NCBI RefSeq assembly: GCF_001403875.1 | Contig: NZ_LN884299.1 | Coordinates: forward strand, 2,790,117 to 2,854,116 | Direction: 5' to 3' | DNA length: 64,000 nt | DNA from: Paenibacillus ihumii | GTDB taxonomy: Bacteria; Bacillota; Bacilli; Paenibacillales; Paenibacillaceae | Part shown: one piece after another, positions 43,249-52,952 of the stretch | How the letters are laid out: each line of letters opens with the position of its first letter | How positions within the stretch are numbered: the first letter of the stretch is position 1 | Translations under genes and position numbers: made by a program | The notes under the pieces: generated by a model | Database searches by the model: none | Seen by the model: only the letters and a program-made list of their open reading frames with translations | What the model was told of the DNA's origin: nothing

Positions 43249-44989
43249 GATCTTGTACCTCCTCGTTTTGCGTACTCATGATAATATCTCTGAAGCCCTC
43301 CACAGATTCATATAACTCATCAAAAGTACCAACTCCCATAACTCTACCTTTGCCTAAATAGATGATTCTATCTAACTTTTTCAATACTTCGGGCCTGTGA
43401 GTTATTATAATAGTAAAAATATAACGATCAGAAGATACAATTTCCTCATTGAAGATTTGTTCCGAATAATAGTCATAATTGGAGGTAGCTTCATCTAGAA
43501 TCAATGCTTTTGTATTTTTTCGGGCTAATGTACGTGCCAGAGCAATCTTTTGTTTTTGTCCCCCTGACAACTTTGCACCATTATAACCAATTTGAGTTTC
43601 AAATTTTTCCGGTAGTTCTTGAATAAACGAATATGCCCCTGACCTTTTACAGCCGTCAACAATTTCCTCCATAGTGAGTTCTTCCGATATGTTGATATTA
43701 CTTTTAATAGTATCGTTGAATAAATAATTGTCCTGAGCCATTAAACTCCACATAGAACGATAAGATTCAAATGTATAAGATCTTATATCGTTATCATTTA
43801 TCTTAATAGAACCTTCCGTCGGCTCATAAAAACGTAGAAGCAAATTTATTATTGACGTTTTCCCGCTTCCATTAAATCCAATAACAGCAATTTTTTCACC
43901 TTTATTTATAGTAAAATTGACCTGATCTAGCGCTTTTTCCTTGTCATAAACTAAAGAAACATTTTCAAATTTAATCTGTTTAATATCCATTGAATCTGGA
44001 AGTACTACAGAACCCGGATTATCCGTTTCCGTATCCGTACTAAGAAATCTCAAAAAACGTTCAAAAGCAGGTTTAACAATTGATAGCCGTGTAATAAGGT
44101 ATGAAACAATACCAATTGGCTCAAAAACTAAAGAAGAATAGGAAACAAAAGAAACTAGACTTCCAATCGTCATTTCATTCTTTTGAATCAGCAAAGACCC
44201 AAATAAATAAAGAAAGCATGTAAACAAAATAGATAGTGTAGAACCCGACACATTGTCAATGTATCCATAGAACATTAATCGAGACTTTGCTTTCATACTG
44301 TTTTCTAATATATCATTCAGTTTGGATAGCTTTTTATTAATAATTCCCCATAGCTTTATTTCGACGACGCCGCTAATCCCATCTCCGAGCCAAGCGGAAA
44401 ATTTAGACTGCACCTTCATAATAACTTTATAAATCGATTCCTGTTTTTTAAATAAAAGACTGCTAATTAAAATTTTAATAGGTATTGTCGCCAGCATAAA
44501 TAATGTTAATTTCCAATTGATAAGAAAAAGAGCGACTAATCCAGCTATGATTTTAAATAAATTAACGAAAGAAGAAAGAAATTGTGTATCTGTTAAGGAC
44601 GAAATATTAGCAATGTCTTGAAAAAGTTCTGATATCACTTCCGAGAAATTTCGATCTTTGAAATACTTTGTTCGCACCAGTAAGACATGTTTACATGCTC
44701 GATAGTTTAGGTCTAGGGGAATCTTTAAACTAAGAATTCTATAATAATAAAACTGGATTACTCCAAATAGCTGCTGTGCCAAAAAAATTATGAATATCAA
44801 ACTAACATAAAGAACAGTTTGTGAAAAATTAGCACCCATAATTCCAATATCGATGAGTTGCTTTGTCAACCATGGAGTTAAAAAGCTGCCAGTCGAAGTA
44901 ATCATCATAATAACGCTTATTATGATTATATTTTTTCGATAAGGCGCAAATAATTCTTTTATTTTCAAGCTAACCCCATTATGTTTCAT
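43223..44989 (-). CDS. ABC exporter (permease-ATPase) of the RiPP cluster
   Basis: This 588-aa half-transporter has six helices (about residues 15-310) and a C-terminal ATPase: Walker A GFNGSGKTS, signature LSGGQKQKIALA, Walker B LILDEATSNYD. The H-loop is ITHRPEV, with Pro. No N-terminal C39 peptidase is present, so leader removal must be done by another enzyme or the exporter handles mature peptide. A 270-base stretch of this gene recurs as a remnant at 60043-60312. It is followed by the maturase gene with overlap. Confidence 0.92.
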   Translation of the reverse strand: MKHNGVSLKIKELFAPYRKNIIIISVIMMITSTGSFLTPWLTKQLIDIGIMGANFSQTVLYVSLIFIIFLAQQLFGVIQFYYYRILSLKIPLDLNYRACKHVLLVRTKYFKDRNFSEVISELFQDIANISSLTDTQFLSSFVNLFKIIAGLVALFLINWKLTLFMLATIPIKILISSLLFKKQESIYKVIMKVQSKFSAWLGDGISGVVEIKLWGIINKKLSKLNDILENSMKAKSRLMFYGYIDNVSGSTLSILFTCFLYLFGSLLIQKNEMTIGSLVSFVSYSSLVFEPIGIVSYLITRLSIVKPAFERFLRFLSTDTETDNPGSVVLPDSMDIKQIKFENVSLVYDKEKALDQVNFTINKGEKIAVIGFNGSGKTSIINLLLRFYEPTEGSIKINDNDIRSYTFESYRSMWSLMAQDNYLFNDTIKSNINISEELTMEEIVDGCKRSGAYSFIQELPEKFETQIGYNGAKLSGGQKQKIALARTLARKNTKALILDEATSNYDYYSEQIFNEEIVSSDRYIFTIIITHRPEVLKKLDRIIYLGKGRVMGVGTFDELYESVEGFRDIIMSTQNEEVQDHAIYAFSD

Positions 44990-45042
44990 TACACATAACT
45001 CCCGACTGTAATATCTTTACTCAAATTTAACAAGCTTTCTAA

Positions 45043-45840
45043 TTATGTATGAATATCACTCCTCCCAAAAGAAATTATAGTAACAATCAAACAGATAGTA
45101 ATAATTAATATAGGAATTAGCGCCATACGAATGTACTCACTTAGATCAGATAACCCGATAAGCTGTGAATCTATAACATACCCCCCAGAAAATTTCAAAA
45201 TCTGAGTCATTAATGTATTTTTAGAGATCGTTTGTAAAAATGCAGACGAAGAATCTTTAAGATAACCACTTAGCATGAAGTCTCCAAAAACAATAACAAA
45301 AGTGACAACGACCGCTGAAGCCGTTCTTTTGATGAGCATACCAGCCATCATGACAATGGCAGCATAAGCAGCCAAGTATAAGATATTGAAGCTGAGTGCC
45401 GATATTGTGATAATCATATCTTCGCGCAGATTGTTATTTCCAATGTGAGATCCCGTAATAAGAGCTGCAGCCATATAAAAAATATAGAAAAGCCCAAAAA
45501 ACTGAAATATCCACCAGAGAATTACTTTAATTTCCGAAATATATTTCCCAATAAAATACGAGGATCTGCTTCGGCCAGATGAAATAATGTTTTTTAAAGT
45601 ACCATATTCAAATCCTTCTGTTGCAAAAAAACAAGCATGTACAGGAATAATAAAGTATAAAAAAAGCGAGAATGAAACTGCTGACCTTAAGGGTTGAAAA
45701 GGATTTCTAACATCAAACCCAACCTTCGTTCCTATCCAAGTAAGTAACACGATAGCCGCAATCAAAAAAATGAAGCTGATTCCTCTAAAAGTTGAATCCT
45801 TTTTTAAATAATAAGCTTGCCCTTTTAGGAAGTCTCTCAC
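45043..45840 (-). CDS. ABC-2 permease, self-immunity type
   Basis: This 265-aa protein has about six hydrophobic helices, including FIFLIAAIVLLTWIG and IRMALIPILIITICLIVTII, and no soluble domain. Its 4-base overlap with the ATPase gene, and the position in front of the exporter, make it the membrane part of a BcrAB-like or LanFEG-like immunity transporter. The gene starts at 45840. It probably removes the mature peptide from the membrane; inferred. Confidence 0.8.
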   Translation of the reverse strand: MRDFLKGQAYYLKKDSTFRGISFIFLIAAIVLLTWIGTKVGFDVRNPFQPLRSAVSFSLFLYFIIPVHACFFATEGFEYGTLKNIISSGRSRSSYFIGKYISEIKVILWWIFQFFGLFYIFYMAAALITGSHIGNNNLREDMIITISALSFNILYLAAYAAIVMMAGMLIKRTASAVVVTFVIVFGDFMLSGYLKDSSSAFLQTISKNTLMTQILKFSGGYVIDSQLIGLSDLSEYIRMALIPILIITICLIVTIISFGRSDIHT

Positions 45841-46757
45841 GATTTGCTCCCCCTTATTAGAGCCAAATAGTAGTTTTCAAGATTAGGAGTAGACAAATTA
45901 ATTCCTTGGATTTGGATTCCCTTTTGCAAAAGGACAGACATTAATTTTTCCATATCTACATTCTTTTTAGAGATTTGAATTTCTCCAACCTCAGAAATCG
46001 TAATAAATTCGATTTGCAGTTCATCTTTTAATATTTGCGCCGTTTCTTCAAGATTGGTCGTTCGAATACATATCTGTTTTTCTGCGGATTTTAACAATTC
46101 ATCAGCAGATATTTCCTTAATCATTCTTCCTTTATGAATAAACCCGAATTTCGTTGCCAGCAATTGCAACTCACTTAAAATATGACTGGAGATCAGGATG
46201 GATACCCTCTTCTCTTTTGCCAAATTCTCTAAAATTTTTCGAACTTCCATAATTCCAGAAGGATCAAGCCCATTAATCGGCTCATCTAAAACCAGAAATT
46301 TCGGTTTATTAAGGAGGGCAACAGCAAGCCCCAATCGCTGCCGCATACCAAGCGAATAATCTAATATTTTCTTATTTCCTACATTCGACAAATTTACAGC
46401 CTGTAATACATCAGGAATCCGTTTTGGATCATTAATGCCATAAATATGGCAATAAAACGTCAAATTTTCCTCCGCATTTAAATTCGGATAAAGAGCCGGC
46501 ATTTCAATCAGAAATCCGATCTGCCGCCTAACTAAATGAAGTTCTCTTTTATTACTTTTTCCAAACAGGGATAATTCACCGCTCGTTGGATGAACCAGGC
46601 CACCAATAATTCTCATAAGGGTCGTCTTCCCCGCTCCATTTTCACCAATAACTCCATAAATATCTCCGGCTCTAACTGTCATGTTGATATCTTGGAGTGC
46701 AAATGCTGCTCCATATTGCTTAGTTAATCCTTTTGCTTCGAAAACCGTAATGTTCAA
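45837..46757 (-). CDS. ABC ATPase, BcrA-like immunity/export
   Basis: This 306-aa ATPase has Walker A GENGAGKTT, signature LGMRQRLGLA (in the style of BcrA/LanF ATPases), Walker B LVLDEPINGLDP and H-loop SSHILSE. A C-terminal extension of about 80 residues is as in BcrA. It starts the minus-strand operon and lies divergent to the LytTR regulator gene (226 bases between). The regulator is the obvious candidate for controlling this promoter. The overall block is ATPase, permease, exporter, maturase, helper, carrier protein, precursor. Confidence 0.9.
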   Translation of the reverse strand: MNITVFEAKGLTKQYGAAFALQDINMTVRAGDIYGVIGENGAGKTTLMRIIGGLVHPTSGELSLFGKSNKRELHLVRRQIGFLIEMPALYPNLNAEENLTFYCHIYGINDPKRIPDVLQAVNLSNVGNKKILDYSLGMRQRLGLAVALLNKPKFLVLDEPINGLDPSGIMEVRKILENLAKEKRVSILISSHILSELQLLATKFGFIHKGRMIKEISADELLKSAEKQICIRTTNLEETAQILKDELQIEFITISEVGEIQISKKNVDMEKLMSVLLQKGIQIQGINLSTPNLENYYLALIRGSKS

Positions 46758-46933
46758 TCAGAACACTCCTCTTTCTATTCCTGCTATATCCAACAAAACT
46801 TGATTATGGTTTGAAGACAACGTAATATTAGCATTCGTATATAGATTTAGCGCACAAAATGTTTATATTAAGGCTAATTATGTAATTTCTAATCTTATTC
46901 CCCTTCATTTGTTGGGTTAATCATATAGATTTT

Positions 46934-46962
46934 TTTCCAAAAACGTATACTAACATTATAAT
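46934..46962 (+). promoter_or_regulatory. Promoter candidate of the LytTR/GHKL two-component genes
   Basis: TTTCCA (46934-46939; 4 of 6 to TTGACA) and TATAAT (46957-46962) are separated by 17 bases. GTG 46985 follows with an AAAGGA site. Confidence 0.5.
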
Positions 46963-46984
46963 ATTCATCGAAAGGAATGATTTT

Positions 46985-47722
46985 GTGATTCATATCGTTG
47001 TTTGCGATGATGACATACGAGTAGTGGAACAAGTTGAAAGACTGATTCTAGATCTTCAGAATAGTATCTCTAATAAAATAGAGGTCACTACCTTTTATTC
47101 GGGGGCTAGATTCTCAAAAGCCATTCAGAATGGCTGCCCATTTGACATTATATTTATGGACATTGAAATGGAAGGTATAGATGGCATTAAAGCAGGACAT
47201 TTGTTAAGGGCAGACGAGGATAATGATTGGGTTCAGCTCATTTATATTTCTGGTCATGAACAATATCATGTACAGCTATTTGACGTTCAACCATCCGGGT
47301 TTATCAAGAAACCCATTCAACCCGAATTATTTAAACACAAATTACTTTCCACCGTAAAAAAAGCAATCCGTAGGCGACAATTAGGAACAAGAAGTTTTCT
47401 CCCGGTTCAACAAAAAGGAAGGGAAGTCTTAGTTCCCTTTAGGGATATCATATATTTGGAAAGCAGGGTCAGAAAGGTAAAACTACACACCCGAATGGAT
47501 CAGATTGAATACTATAGCACCTTAAATGAAGAGGAGAGCAAACTCCCATCTAGTAACTTCATCAGAATACATCAATCATATATCGTGAATTTTTACTTTA
47601 TTCGAGAGATAAGCTATAAAAATGTGAGCCTCGTTACTGGCCTAGAACTTCCAATTAGCGGGAAGTACAGCGCCTCCGTTAAAAAAAACTATTTGAAATT
47701 TAGGGGGAGTCTAATTGAATGA
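46985..47722 (+). CDS. LytTR response regulator (AgrA-like)
   Basis: This 245-aa response regulator has a REC domain (about residues 1-125) with the phosphoacceptor Asp in FDIIFMDIEMEG, and the C-terminal LytTR DNA-binding domain (about 140-240) with RDIIYLESRVRKVKLHT and SNFIRIHQSYIVN. GTG start with AAAGGAATG upstream. The TTG of the kinase overlaps its end (8 bases). In AgrAC-type systems the regulator binds direct repeats near its targets. The intergenic region 46758-46984 contains two ACGT/TCGTA-like half-sites (46819, 46834) that I cannot call reliably. Confidence 0.92.
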   Translation: MIHIVVCDDDIRVVEQVERLILDLQNSISNKIEVTTFYSGARFSKAIQNGCPFDIIFMDIEMEGIDGIKAGHLLRADEDNDWVQLIYISGHEQYHVQLFDVQPSGFIKKPIQPELFKHKLLSTVKKAIRRRQLGTRSFLPVQQKGREVLVPFRDIIYLESRVRKVKLHTRMDQIEYYSTLNEEESKLPSSNFIRIHQSYIVNFYFIREISYKNVSLVTGLELPISGKYSASVKKNYLKFRGSLIE

Positions 47723-49013
47723 TAATATTTTTATGGAAGAACTGTTTTATATAGTGACCTTCGCGTTTTTATTGCCTATCATTCATTATTTTTATAGCCG
47801 TTTTTTTGTCTGTCGCTTCGATAATAAATTTAAACTTGCTTTACTTTATTCTCTGTATTTTGGATGCCACGTCGCCCTATACTATAGCTCCTGGCCTGGC
47901 TCTGTTCTACTCGTCATTAATACAGCACTCATTGTATTTTTATCACTTCTTTATAAGGGAAATCTTAAATGGAGAATATGTGCTGCACTGTTTATTATGG
48001 TTCTTATATTTCTTAGCGATGCCGTCATGCAGCCTGTCTACTCTACAAGCGGTTATATTGTGACGCTCTTTCTGTCCAAACTACTCTTGTTTATGCTGGT
48101 CTACATATCTACGCGAATTTCTCATGCATTCGGTGAGGGGAATTTTTCAAGATGGTACTGGTTTATCCTATTTTGTTGTCCGTTTATTAGTATTTTGGGG
48201 ATTGTCCTACTATCGGCCAACCAGATCTTTCGAACTTCCCCTATTCTTATGCCTGTAGCATCATTTGGGTTACTTATGATTAATTTCCTCATTTTTGTAT
48301 TATCTGATCGGGTTCTATATATCCAATCCACCCAGAGTAAGAATCAGTTGCTTGAACAACAAAATACTTACTATATAAACCAATATCATTTAATCAAAGA
48401 AAAACACGAAGAATCATCTAAATTTCAACATGATATCAAGAACATTCTTCTTGGGCTGCGGGGGCAACTACAATCAGGTGAAGATGATAAAAGCATTAAT
48501 GAGATAAACAAATTACTTGGCAATGTCGAAAATCTGTCAGGAATCTGCAACACTGGGAACTTGATTATTGACTCTATAATCAGTTACAAGGCACAAACCG
48601 TGAAAAGGTACGACATTCCCTTTATCATTGACTTGAATATCCCCTCAAGGCTAGAACTAGACACAACTGTTATCAGCGTCATTCTAGGGAATGGGTTAGA
48701 CAATTCAATTGAAGCATGTAAAGAAAAGACCAATATAGGCCGCTACATTAAACTTCAGATGCATTATTTAAATAAAAGTTTATTCATGAGAATTCAAAAC
48801 CCGTATGTTCATGAAATTCGTACTAATATTTATGGGGAATTCCTCTCTACGAAGTCTGGTGCCCAATCGCGTCCTGGTATAGGACTGAAGAGTATAAAAA
48901 AGATCGTTGAAGACAATCGAGGGCTGGTAGATATAACCTATCGTAACAGTCTTTTTCAGGTGGAAATTGTTCTTTTTAATGTGGCATGCACTGATTTAAG
49001 GTTGAGCCACTAA
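47715..49013 (+). CDS. GHKL sensor histidine kinase (AgrC/BlpH-like)
   Basis: This 432-aa sensor has about six hydrophobic helices (residues 1-200), then the H-box KFQHDIKNILLGLRG with the phosphoacceptor His. The N-box is ILGNGLDNSIEACK and the G-box SRPGIGLKSIKKIVEDN. This matches the GHKL/AgrC class that senses small peptides in Gram-positive bacteria. TTG 47715 has GGGGGAG five bases upstream; ATG 47733 is an alternative. The ligand is unknown: it could be the RiPP itself or a separate peptide. No pheromone gene such as agrD was seen. Confidence 0.9.
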   Translation: MNDNIFMEELFYIVTFAFLLPIIHYFYSRFFVCRFDNKFKLALLYSLYFGCHVALYYSSWPGSVLLVINTALIVFLSLLYKGNLKWRICAALFIMVLIFLSDAVMQPVYSTSGYIVTLFLSKLLLFMLVYISTRISHAFGEGNFSRWYWFILFCCPFISILGIVLLSANQIFRTSPILMPVASFGLLMINFLIFVLSDRVLYIQSTQSKNQLLEQQNTYYINQYHLIKEKHEESSKFQHDIKNILLGLRGQLQSGEDDKSINEINKLLGNVENLSGICNTGNLIIDSIISYKAQTVKRYDIPFIIDLNIPSRLELDTTVISVILGNGLDNSIEACKEKTNIGRYIKLQMHYLNKSLFMRIQNPYVHEIRTNIYGEFLSTKSGAQSRPGIGLKSIKKIVEDNRGLVDITYRNSLFQVEIVLFNVACTDLRLSH

Positions 49014-49041
49014 TTTCGCGGATTGATAACCATAGGGAACC

Positions 49042-49074
49042 CGCTTCGCTCTCAACGATCCAAGGAGCGAAGCG
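49042..49074. repeat. Perfect inverted repeat after the kinase gene
   Basis: CGCTTCGCTC and GAGCGAAGCG form a perfect 10-base-pair stem around a 13-base loop. There is no T-run on either side, so it is not a clear terminator. Confidence 0.5.
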
Positions 49075-49126
49075 CCTCTACAGGAATACAGCGTTATCGG
49101 ATTTACTGACCTCTTTGAAATACTAA

Positions 49127-49279
49127 CTAAACTGACTTTAGAATTGTCATTTTCCGATCTACTGTTGACGTGAAGATCTCTTGCTTAATGTCTTTCCGTA
49201 ATACTTCCTTTATTCTATCTCTTCCAATCTCATCAAACCGCTCTTGAACTCGCTGTACATGCTCTTCATCAGATTTAAT
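49127..49279 (-). pseudogene. NIPSNAP-family gene remnant
   Basis: This stretch is homologous to the 3' end of the intact gene at 62721-63083. It is cut off near 49279, where the sequence changes. The remnant is followed by the decayed GNAT gene, the same order as at 62.7-63.7 kb. Confidence 0.8.
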
Positions 49280-49303
49280 ATGCCGATGCCTTCTTGCTTT
49301 AAC

Positions 49304-49863
49304 TTACAAACTATCTTTAATTTCCTCATATTCATTCTTTAATATTCCCATAATAATTGTATCTGCATAACTTCCATTGATATAATGCCTTTTTCTTAAC
49401 CGCCCTTCTTCTTTAAATCCGCATTTCAAATAGCATCGGTATGCTCTTTCATTGAAATCATGTAACTCAAGTTGTATTCTATTTAAATTCATTTGATTAA
49501 ACACAAATTCTTGTAAAATTTTTACCGCCTCAGTCCCATACCCTTTACTTAGGTGACAAGCAGTCCCTAATACAATCCCTAATTCGGTTGTTCTATTCTT
49601 CCAATTAATGTTGAACAAATCGATTTGCCCAATATACTCCTCAGTTTCCTTGTGGGCAATTACAAATCCTTTATGATTATCATTTCGATCCTCTAGCATT
49701 GAATTTAAAAATTGTTCTGTATAGCATGCTCTGTATGAGGATAAAGAAATATATCCGACAGATTTTTTACAATTTCGGAGTCGTTCACCCAGTTCCTCAT
49801 ATATTTGAGGTCATTCCTCTGATATTCTCTTAAAATAATTCGATTCCCAATCAGTCGTGGCAT
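49304..49863 (-). pseudogene. GNAT acetyltransferase, frameshifted copy
   Basis: This gene is homologous to 63117-63671 over its whole length (from MPRLIGNRIILREY to IMGILKNEYEE). It differs by a two-base insertion near 49723 (CTGTATAGCA against CTGTAGCA), which breaks the frame into 49863-49705 and 49699-49304. A few other changes are present (such as a G for A in LGTACHLS). Its intact copy is 184 aa. Confidence 0.85.
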
Positions 49864-49970
49864 AATATCACGTCCTTTATCAAATGATTGCATTGGTTTC
49901 ATATAGCATTCTTTATATTCAAGAATCGAGAGACTTAAGGGCAAGTACCGTGTTCAGGAGCCCGCAAGGA

Positions 49971-50696
49971 TTAATCGTTTCTTTGCTTATAACAGCGATA
50001 GAGCCAGACCGCCAGCAGGGAATAAATCGCAAAAGCAGCCAAATAAATAAAGAACGCTCCGTTCCAAGCTTCCATTCCGGCCCAATAGGCTTTGGCTATC
50101 CAGAAGGTGGGCAGCACCGAAGCCAGCCAGGACCATGGTTCGGGGGCTAAATAGATAGCCAAGGGGGCGGCCATTGTTATTCCAACTCCTTTGGACAATG
50201 CCATTCCCTCCACCTTGTTCGCTGCAAAAGCCAGCAGAAGCAGAGCGACGACCGGAGCCTGCAAGGCAAGCAGCAGGGTTAACGGAAGAAGAGCGGCCAC
50301 GGGAACGCGTACCAGATCGGTAAAGTATACGAAGAAGACCGTGTAAGCAGCGGACAGCAGCACGGGGGAACTCAGCCGGTACAGCAAATACCCCGATTTG
50401 GTCAGCGGCGTCACGGCGAAATAAGCAATCAGATTCTCGTCCCTCTCATCCAGCATCAGAAATCCGGCGATCACTCCCAGCATTAGCGGAATAAGCAGGA
50501 GAGCTTCAATCAGAATCAGGTCATAGTAAACCGTCAGGTCAAAGGCCAAGGTCAGGTGCAGCCACTCGGCCAATATTCTTATTCCATAACGGATGGCGGC
50601 TGCGAGAATAAGCGGGCCAAAGACAGCCAGAACCAGCATGGGATCGCGGCCAATATTTTTCGCGTCTGCGGCAGACAGTGAAACATATTTATTCAT
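49971..50696 (-). CDS. ABC-2 type permease (first of pair)
   Basis: This 241-aa permease has about six helices (for example LVLAVFGPLILAAAIRYGIRIL and LLLIPLMLGVIAGFLMLDERD). The pattern LDERDENLIAYFAVTPLTKSGYL is typical of ABC-2 permeases acting next to an ATPase and TetR. Its start overlaps the stop of the next upstream gene by 4 bases. It is the last gene of the TetR-ATPase-permease-permease unit, which likely exports drugs or lipids. Confidence 0.82.
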   Translation of the reverse strand: MNKYVSLSAADAKNIGRDPMLVLAVFGPLILAAAIRYGIRILAEWLHLTLAFDLTVYYDLILIEALLLIPLMLGVIAGFLMLDERDENLIAYFAVTPLTKSGYLLYRLSSPVLLSAAYTVFFVYFTDLVRVPVAALLPLTLLLALQAPVVALLLLAFAANKVEGMALSKGVGITMAAPLAIYLAPEPWSWLASVLPTFWIAKAYWAGMEAWNGAFFIYLAAFAIYSLLAVWLYRCYKQRND

Positions 50697-51403
50697 TGGC
50701 CTCTTCCCCCTATCTTCAAGACGATATGGTTGATGAAGGAACGTTTAGCCCATAGATAAGCCAAGCTAATCCCAATCACGAGTACCGTAAGCCCATACAG
50801 CATCTCCCACATAGTCAGTGAATGAAACGGGGAAGCCAGCAGCAACAAAGTCCCTTGAGTAGGCAGTAAGTAATAGAAGGGGGACTCATAGATCTCCAAG
50901 TATCCTAGGACAGGAACATAGTAGATGATCGAGTATAGCGGGGAGGCGAGAAAAAAACCGTTCAACGTCTCATAGCGGACAGCTAGGCCCAATCCGATCA
51001 AGGTGAAGAAAGCCGAAGTCAGAAATATTCCCGCTATAAACAGCAAGCTGAAGCCTTCCCACCCGAAAGCTGATAAATGAATGGCCGCTGCACTTAATGT
51101 AGATAACATGGCTAGAGATAATGTCTTGGCCGCCATATATTCTCTGACCTGCAGAGGAGTCACGAACAGATTATCGTAGATGCTCTGTCCTTTCTCCAGC
51201 AGCACGATCCCGCCGATAAAAAAAAAGCCAAGGGCGCTTGGATCGGAGAATACGATGAGAACGGAGACATAGGCTCTGGCACCTGACGGGGCGAGGGACA
51301 GCAGCAGACAGTACATAACGGTGATGAGCATATAAGCCAAATAAAAACCTTGCCGAATCTGAAAATGGATATCATGTCCCCAGGCGGTGAGCATTCTTCG
51401 CAT
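50693..51403 (-). CDS. ABC-2 type permease (second of pair)
   Basis: This 236-aa permease has about six helices and a KGQSIYDNLFVTPLQVREYMAAK motif, which is homologous to the LDERDENL region of the partner, so the two are distant paralogues. Start MRRMLTAWGHD. The gap to the ATPase gene is 1 base. It works with the partner permease and the ATPase at 51405. Confidence 0.82.
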   Translation of the reverse strand: MRRMLTAWGHDIHFQIRQGFYLAYMLITVMYCLLLSLAPSGARAYVSVLIVFSDPSALGFFFIGGIVLLEKGQSIYDNLFVTPLQVREYMAAKTLSLAMLSTLSAAAIHLSAFGWEGFSLLFIAGIFLTSAFFTLIGLGLAVRYETLNGFFLASPLYSIIYYVPVLGYLEIYESPFYYLLPTQGTLLLLASPFHSLTMWEMLYGLTVLVIGISLAYLWAKRSFINHIVLKIGGRGQ

Positions 51404-51404
51404 A

Positions 51405-52259
51405 TTAATCCAGCTTCCTTCCTGTTACATCGATAAAGATGCGCTCCAAGGTCGATTCCTGGCTGTGCATCGTCTCGACGGGCTTCTCCCGTATAATATC
51501 CAGAAACCGGTCATTATGCCCGAGTCTATCGAGAGAGAATTCCTCTGTTCTGCGACCTTGGCCTTCCTTGTATTCCACAACAAGCTTCTTCGTGCCCCGT
51601 CTTATCTTGAGCTCCCGGGGAGAATCGATGAGCGAAACCTGTCCGTCGACAATAAAAGCTACCCGATCACAAAGCTCCTCAGCCGCATTCATATTATGTG
51701 TCGTCAGTAGAACGGTTTTGCCTTCCGCCTTTTGCTCCAGTATCAGATCCTTTACCAGCTTCGCGTTAACCGGGTCCAGTCCGGAGGTCGGCTCATCCAG
51801 AAATAGCAGATCCGGCCGGTTCAGCAGAGCCCGGCATAGATTCAACCTCATCTTCATTCCTTTGGAGAAGCCGGACACTTTCTCGCGGGCGTGCTCCTCC
51901 AGGCCTACTCTGGCCAGCAGTACCCCAGGCTCCTCCGTTTTACACGAATACAGAGAACGGAAGAAGTTCAAATTCTCCAAAGCGGTAAACCTGGAATAAA
52001 AATTAGGGAATTCAAAGGCCACCCCAATCCGTTCGAAATAGTCCGTTTTCGCGCGGCTCAGCTCCCGGCCCATCACTTGAACGCTCCCTCCATACTGCTT
52101 CAATACTCCGATCAGCACCTTCTGAATGGTGCTTTTGCCCGCCCCCGAAGGGCCGAGAAATCCGAGGATTTCTCCTCGGGAAATATTAAAATCAATCCCT
52201 TTAATCGTCTGGGCCCGGGCTCCCGGGTAGGTGTACGTCAACCGGTTAACCTCTATCAA
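51405..52259 (-). CDS. ABC transporter ATPase
   Basis: This 284-aa ATPase has Walker A GPSGAGKST, signature FSKGMKMRLNLC (degenerate, as in drug/lipid exporters of this type), Walker B LLFLDEPTSGLDP and H-loop TTHNMN. It follows the TetR regulator by 50 bases and precedes the two permeases, all on the minus strand. The unit is likely TetR-controlled. Exported substrate unknown. Confidence 0.92.
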   Translation of the reverse strand: MIEVNRLTYTYPGARAQTIKGIDFNISRGEILGFLGPSGAGKSTIQKVLIGVLKQYGGSVQVMGRELSRAKTDYFERIGVAFEFPNFYSRFTALENLNFFRSLYSCKTEEPGVLLARVGLEEHAREKVSGFSKGMKMRLNLCRALLNRPDLLFLDEPTSGLDPVNAKLVKDLILEQKAEGKTVLLTTHNMNAAEELCDRVAFIVDGQVSLIDSPRELKIRRGTKKLVVEYKEGQGRRTEEFSLDRLGHNDRFLDIIREKPVETMHSQESTLERIFIDVTGRKLD

Positions 52260-52308
52260 GAATCTTTCCCTCCCCTAATCGTTGTTGGCTTCCTGTCTGT
52301 GGCCGCTT

Positions 52309-52923
52309 TCAGTGACCACCAGCTTCGGCGGTCAGCCCTTGGGCTATTAGTTGAATGAGCAATTCCATAGTCTCGTCGAATACCTCTTCCCCGATCAACT
52401 GTTTCTGCAGAGTCAACAGAATAAGCGAGCGAATCAAGCTAACGATAACTTCCGGACGTTGAGAAGTCAGCCATCCCTCCTTCTGCCAGCGGCGGACAAA
52501 AGGCATAGCAACGTCCGCATCCTTATCAAAATGGGCGGCGAGCTTCTCGGGGGGAAGCTTCCGTACCAATTGCTCCATTACATCTTCCTCATATAACTGG
52601 CGAAAAAACGGATTCTCCCCCATCACTGTCAGTGATTTCCGCAGGAAGCGGACCAGCGCTTCCTTGTCCATCCTTCCGGATCCCTCCGTCTCTTCCAAGA
52701 GCTGCTGGCGAACCCTTTCCTCTTCCAGCTCCAACAGCTCGAAGTACAGCTCCTCCTTGGACGGAAAGAACAAATAAAAGGTCCCCTGCGCAATTCCCGC
52801 TGCCTTGGTCAACTGCTCGATGCTGGTTTTCTTTAGCCCGTACAAGCCGAAGCATTGCTTCGCTGCCTCCACTAGCCGCTCGCGAATCCTCTCCTTCTCG
52901 TGATCACTGAACTTTCTGGCCAT
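52309..52923 (-). CDS. TetR family transcriptional regulator
   Basis: This 204-aa repressor has an N-terminal helix-turn-helix (SIEQLTKAAGIAQGTFYLFFPSKEE, residues about 33-57, given here in parts: TKAAGIAQGTFYLFF). The C-terminal ligand domain spans the rest. It is the first gene of the ABC unit, with GGAGGGACAG upstream. A 25-base palindrome (52953-52977) in its promoter region is the likely operator, so it would repress itself and the transporter genes. Confidence 0.9.
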   Translation of the reverse strand: MARKFSDHEKERIRERLVEAAKQCFGLYGLKKTSIEQLTKAAGIAQGTFYLFFPSKEELYFELLELEEERVRQQLLEETEGSGRMDKEALVRFLRKSLTVMGENPFFRQLYEEDVMEQLVRKLPPEKLAAHFDKDADVAMPFVRRWQKEGWLTSQRPEVIVSLIRSLILLTLQKQLIGEEVFDETMELLIQLIAQGLTAEAGGH

Positions 52924-52952
52924 AAAATGCTGTCCCTCCGAACTATGATTGT

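Noticed and set aside
46819..46840. Possible LytTR half-sites (AACGT and TTCGT)
   Set aside because: The spacing is 15 bases instead of the usual about 21-22 and the match is poor, so no binding site is called.
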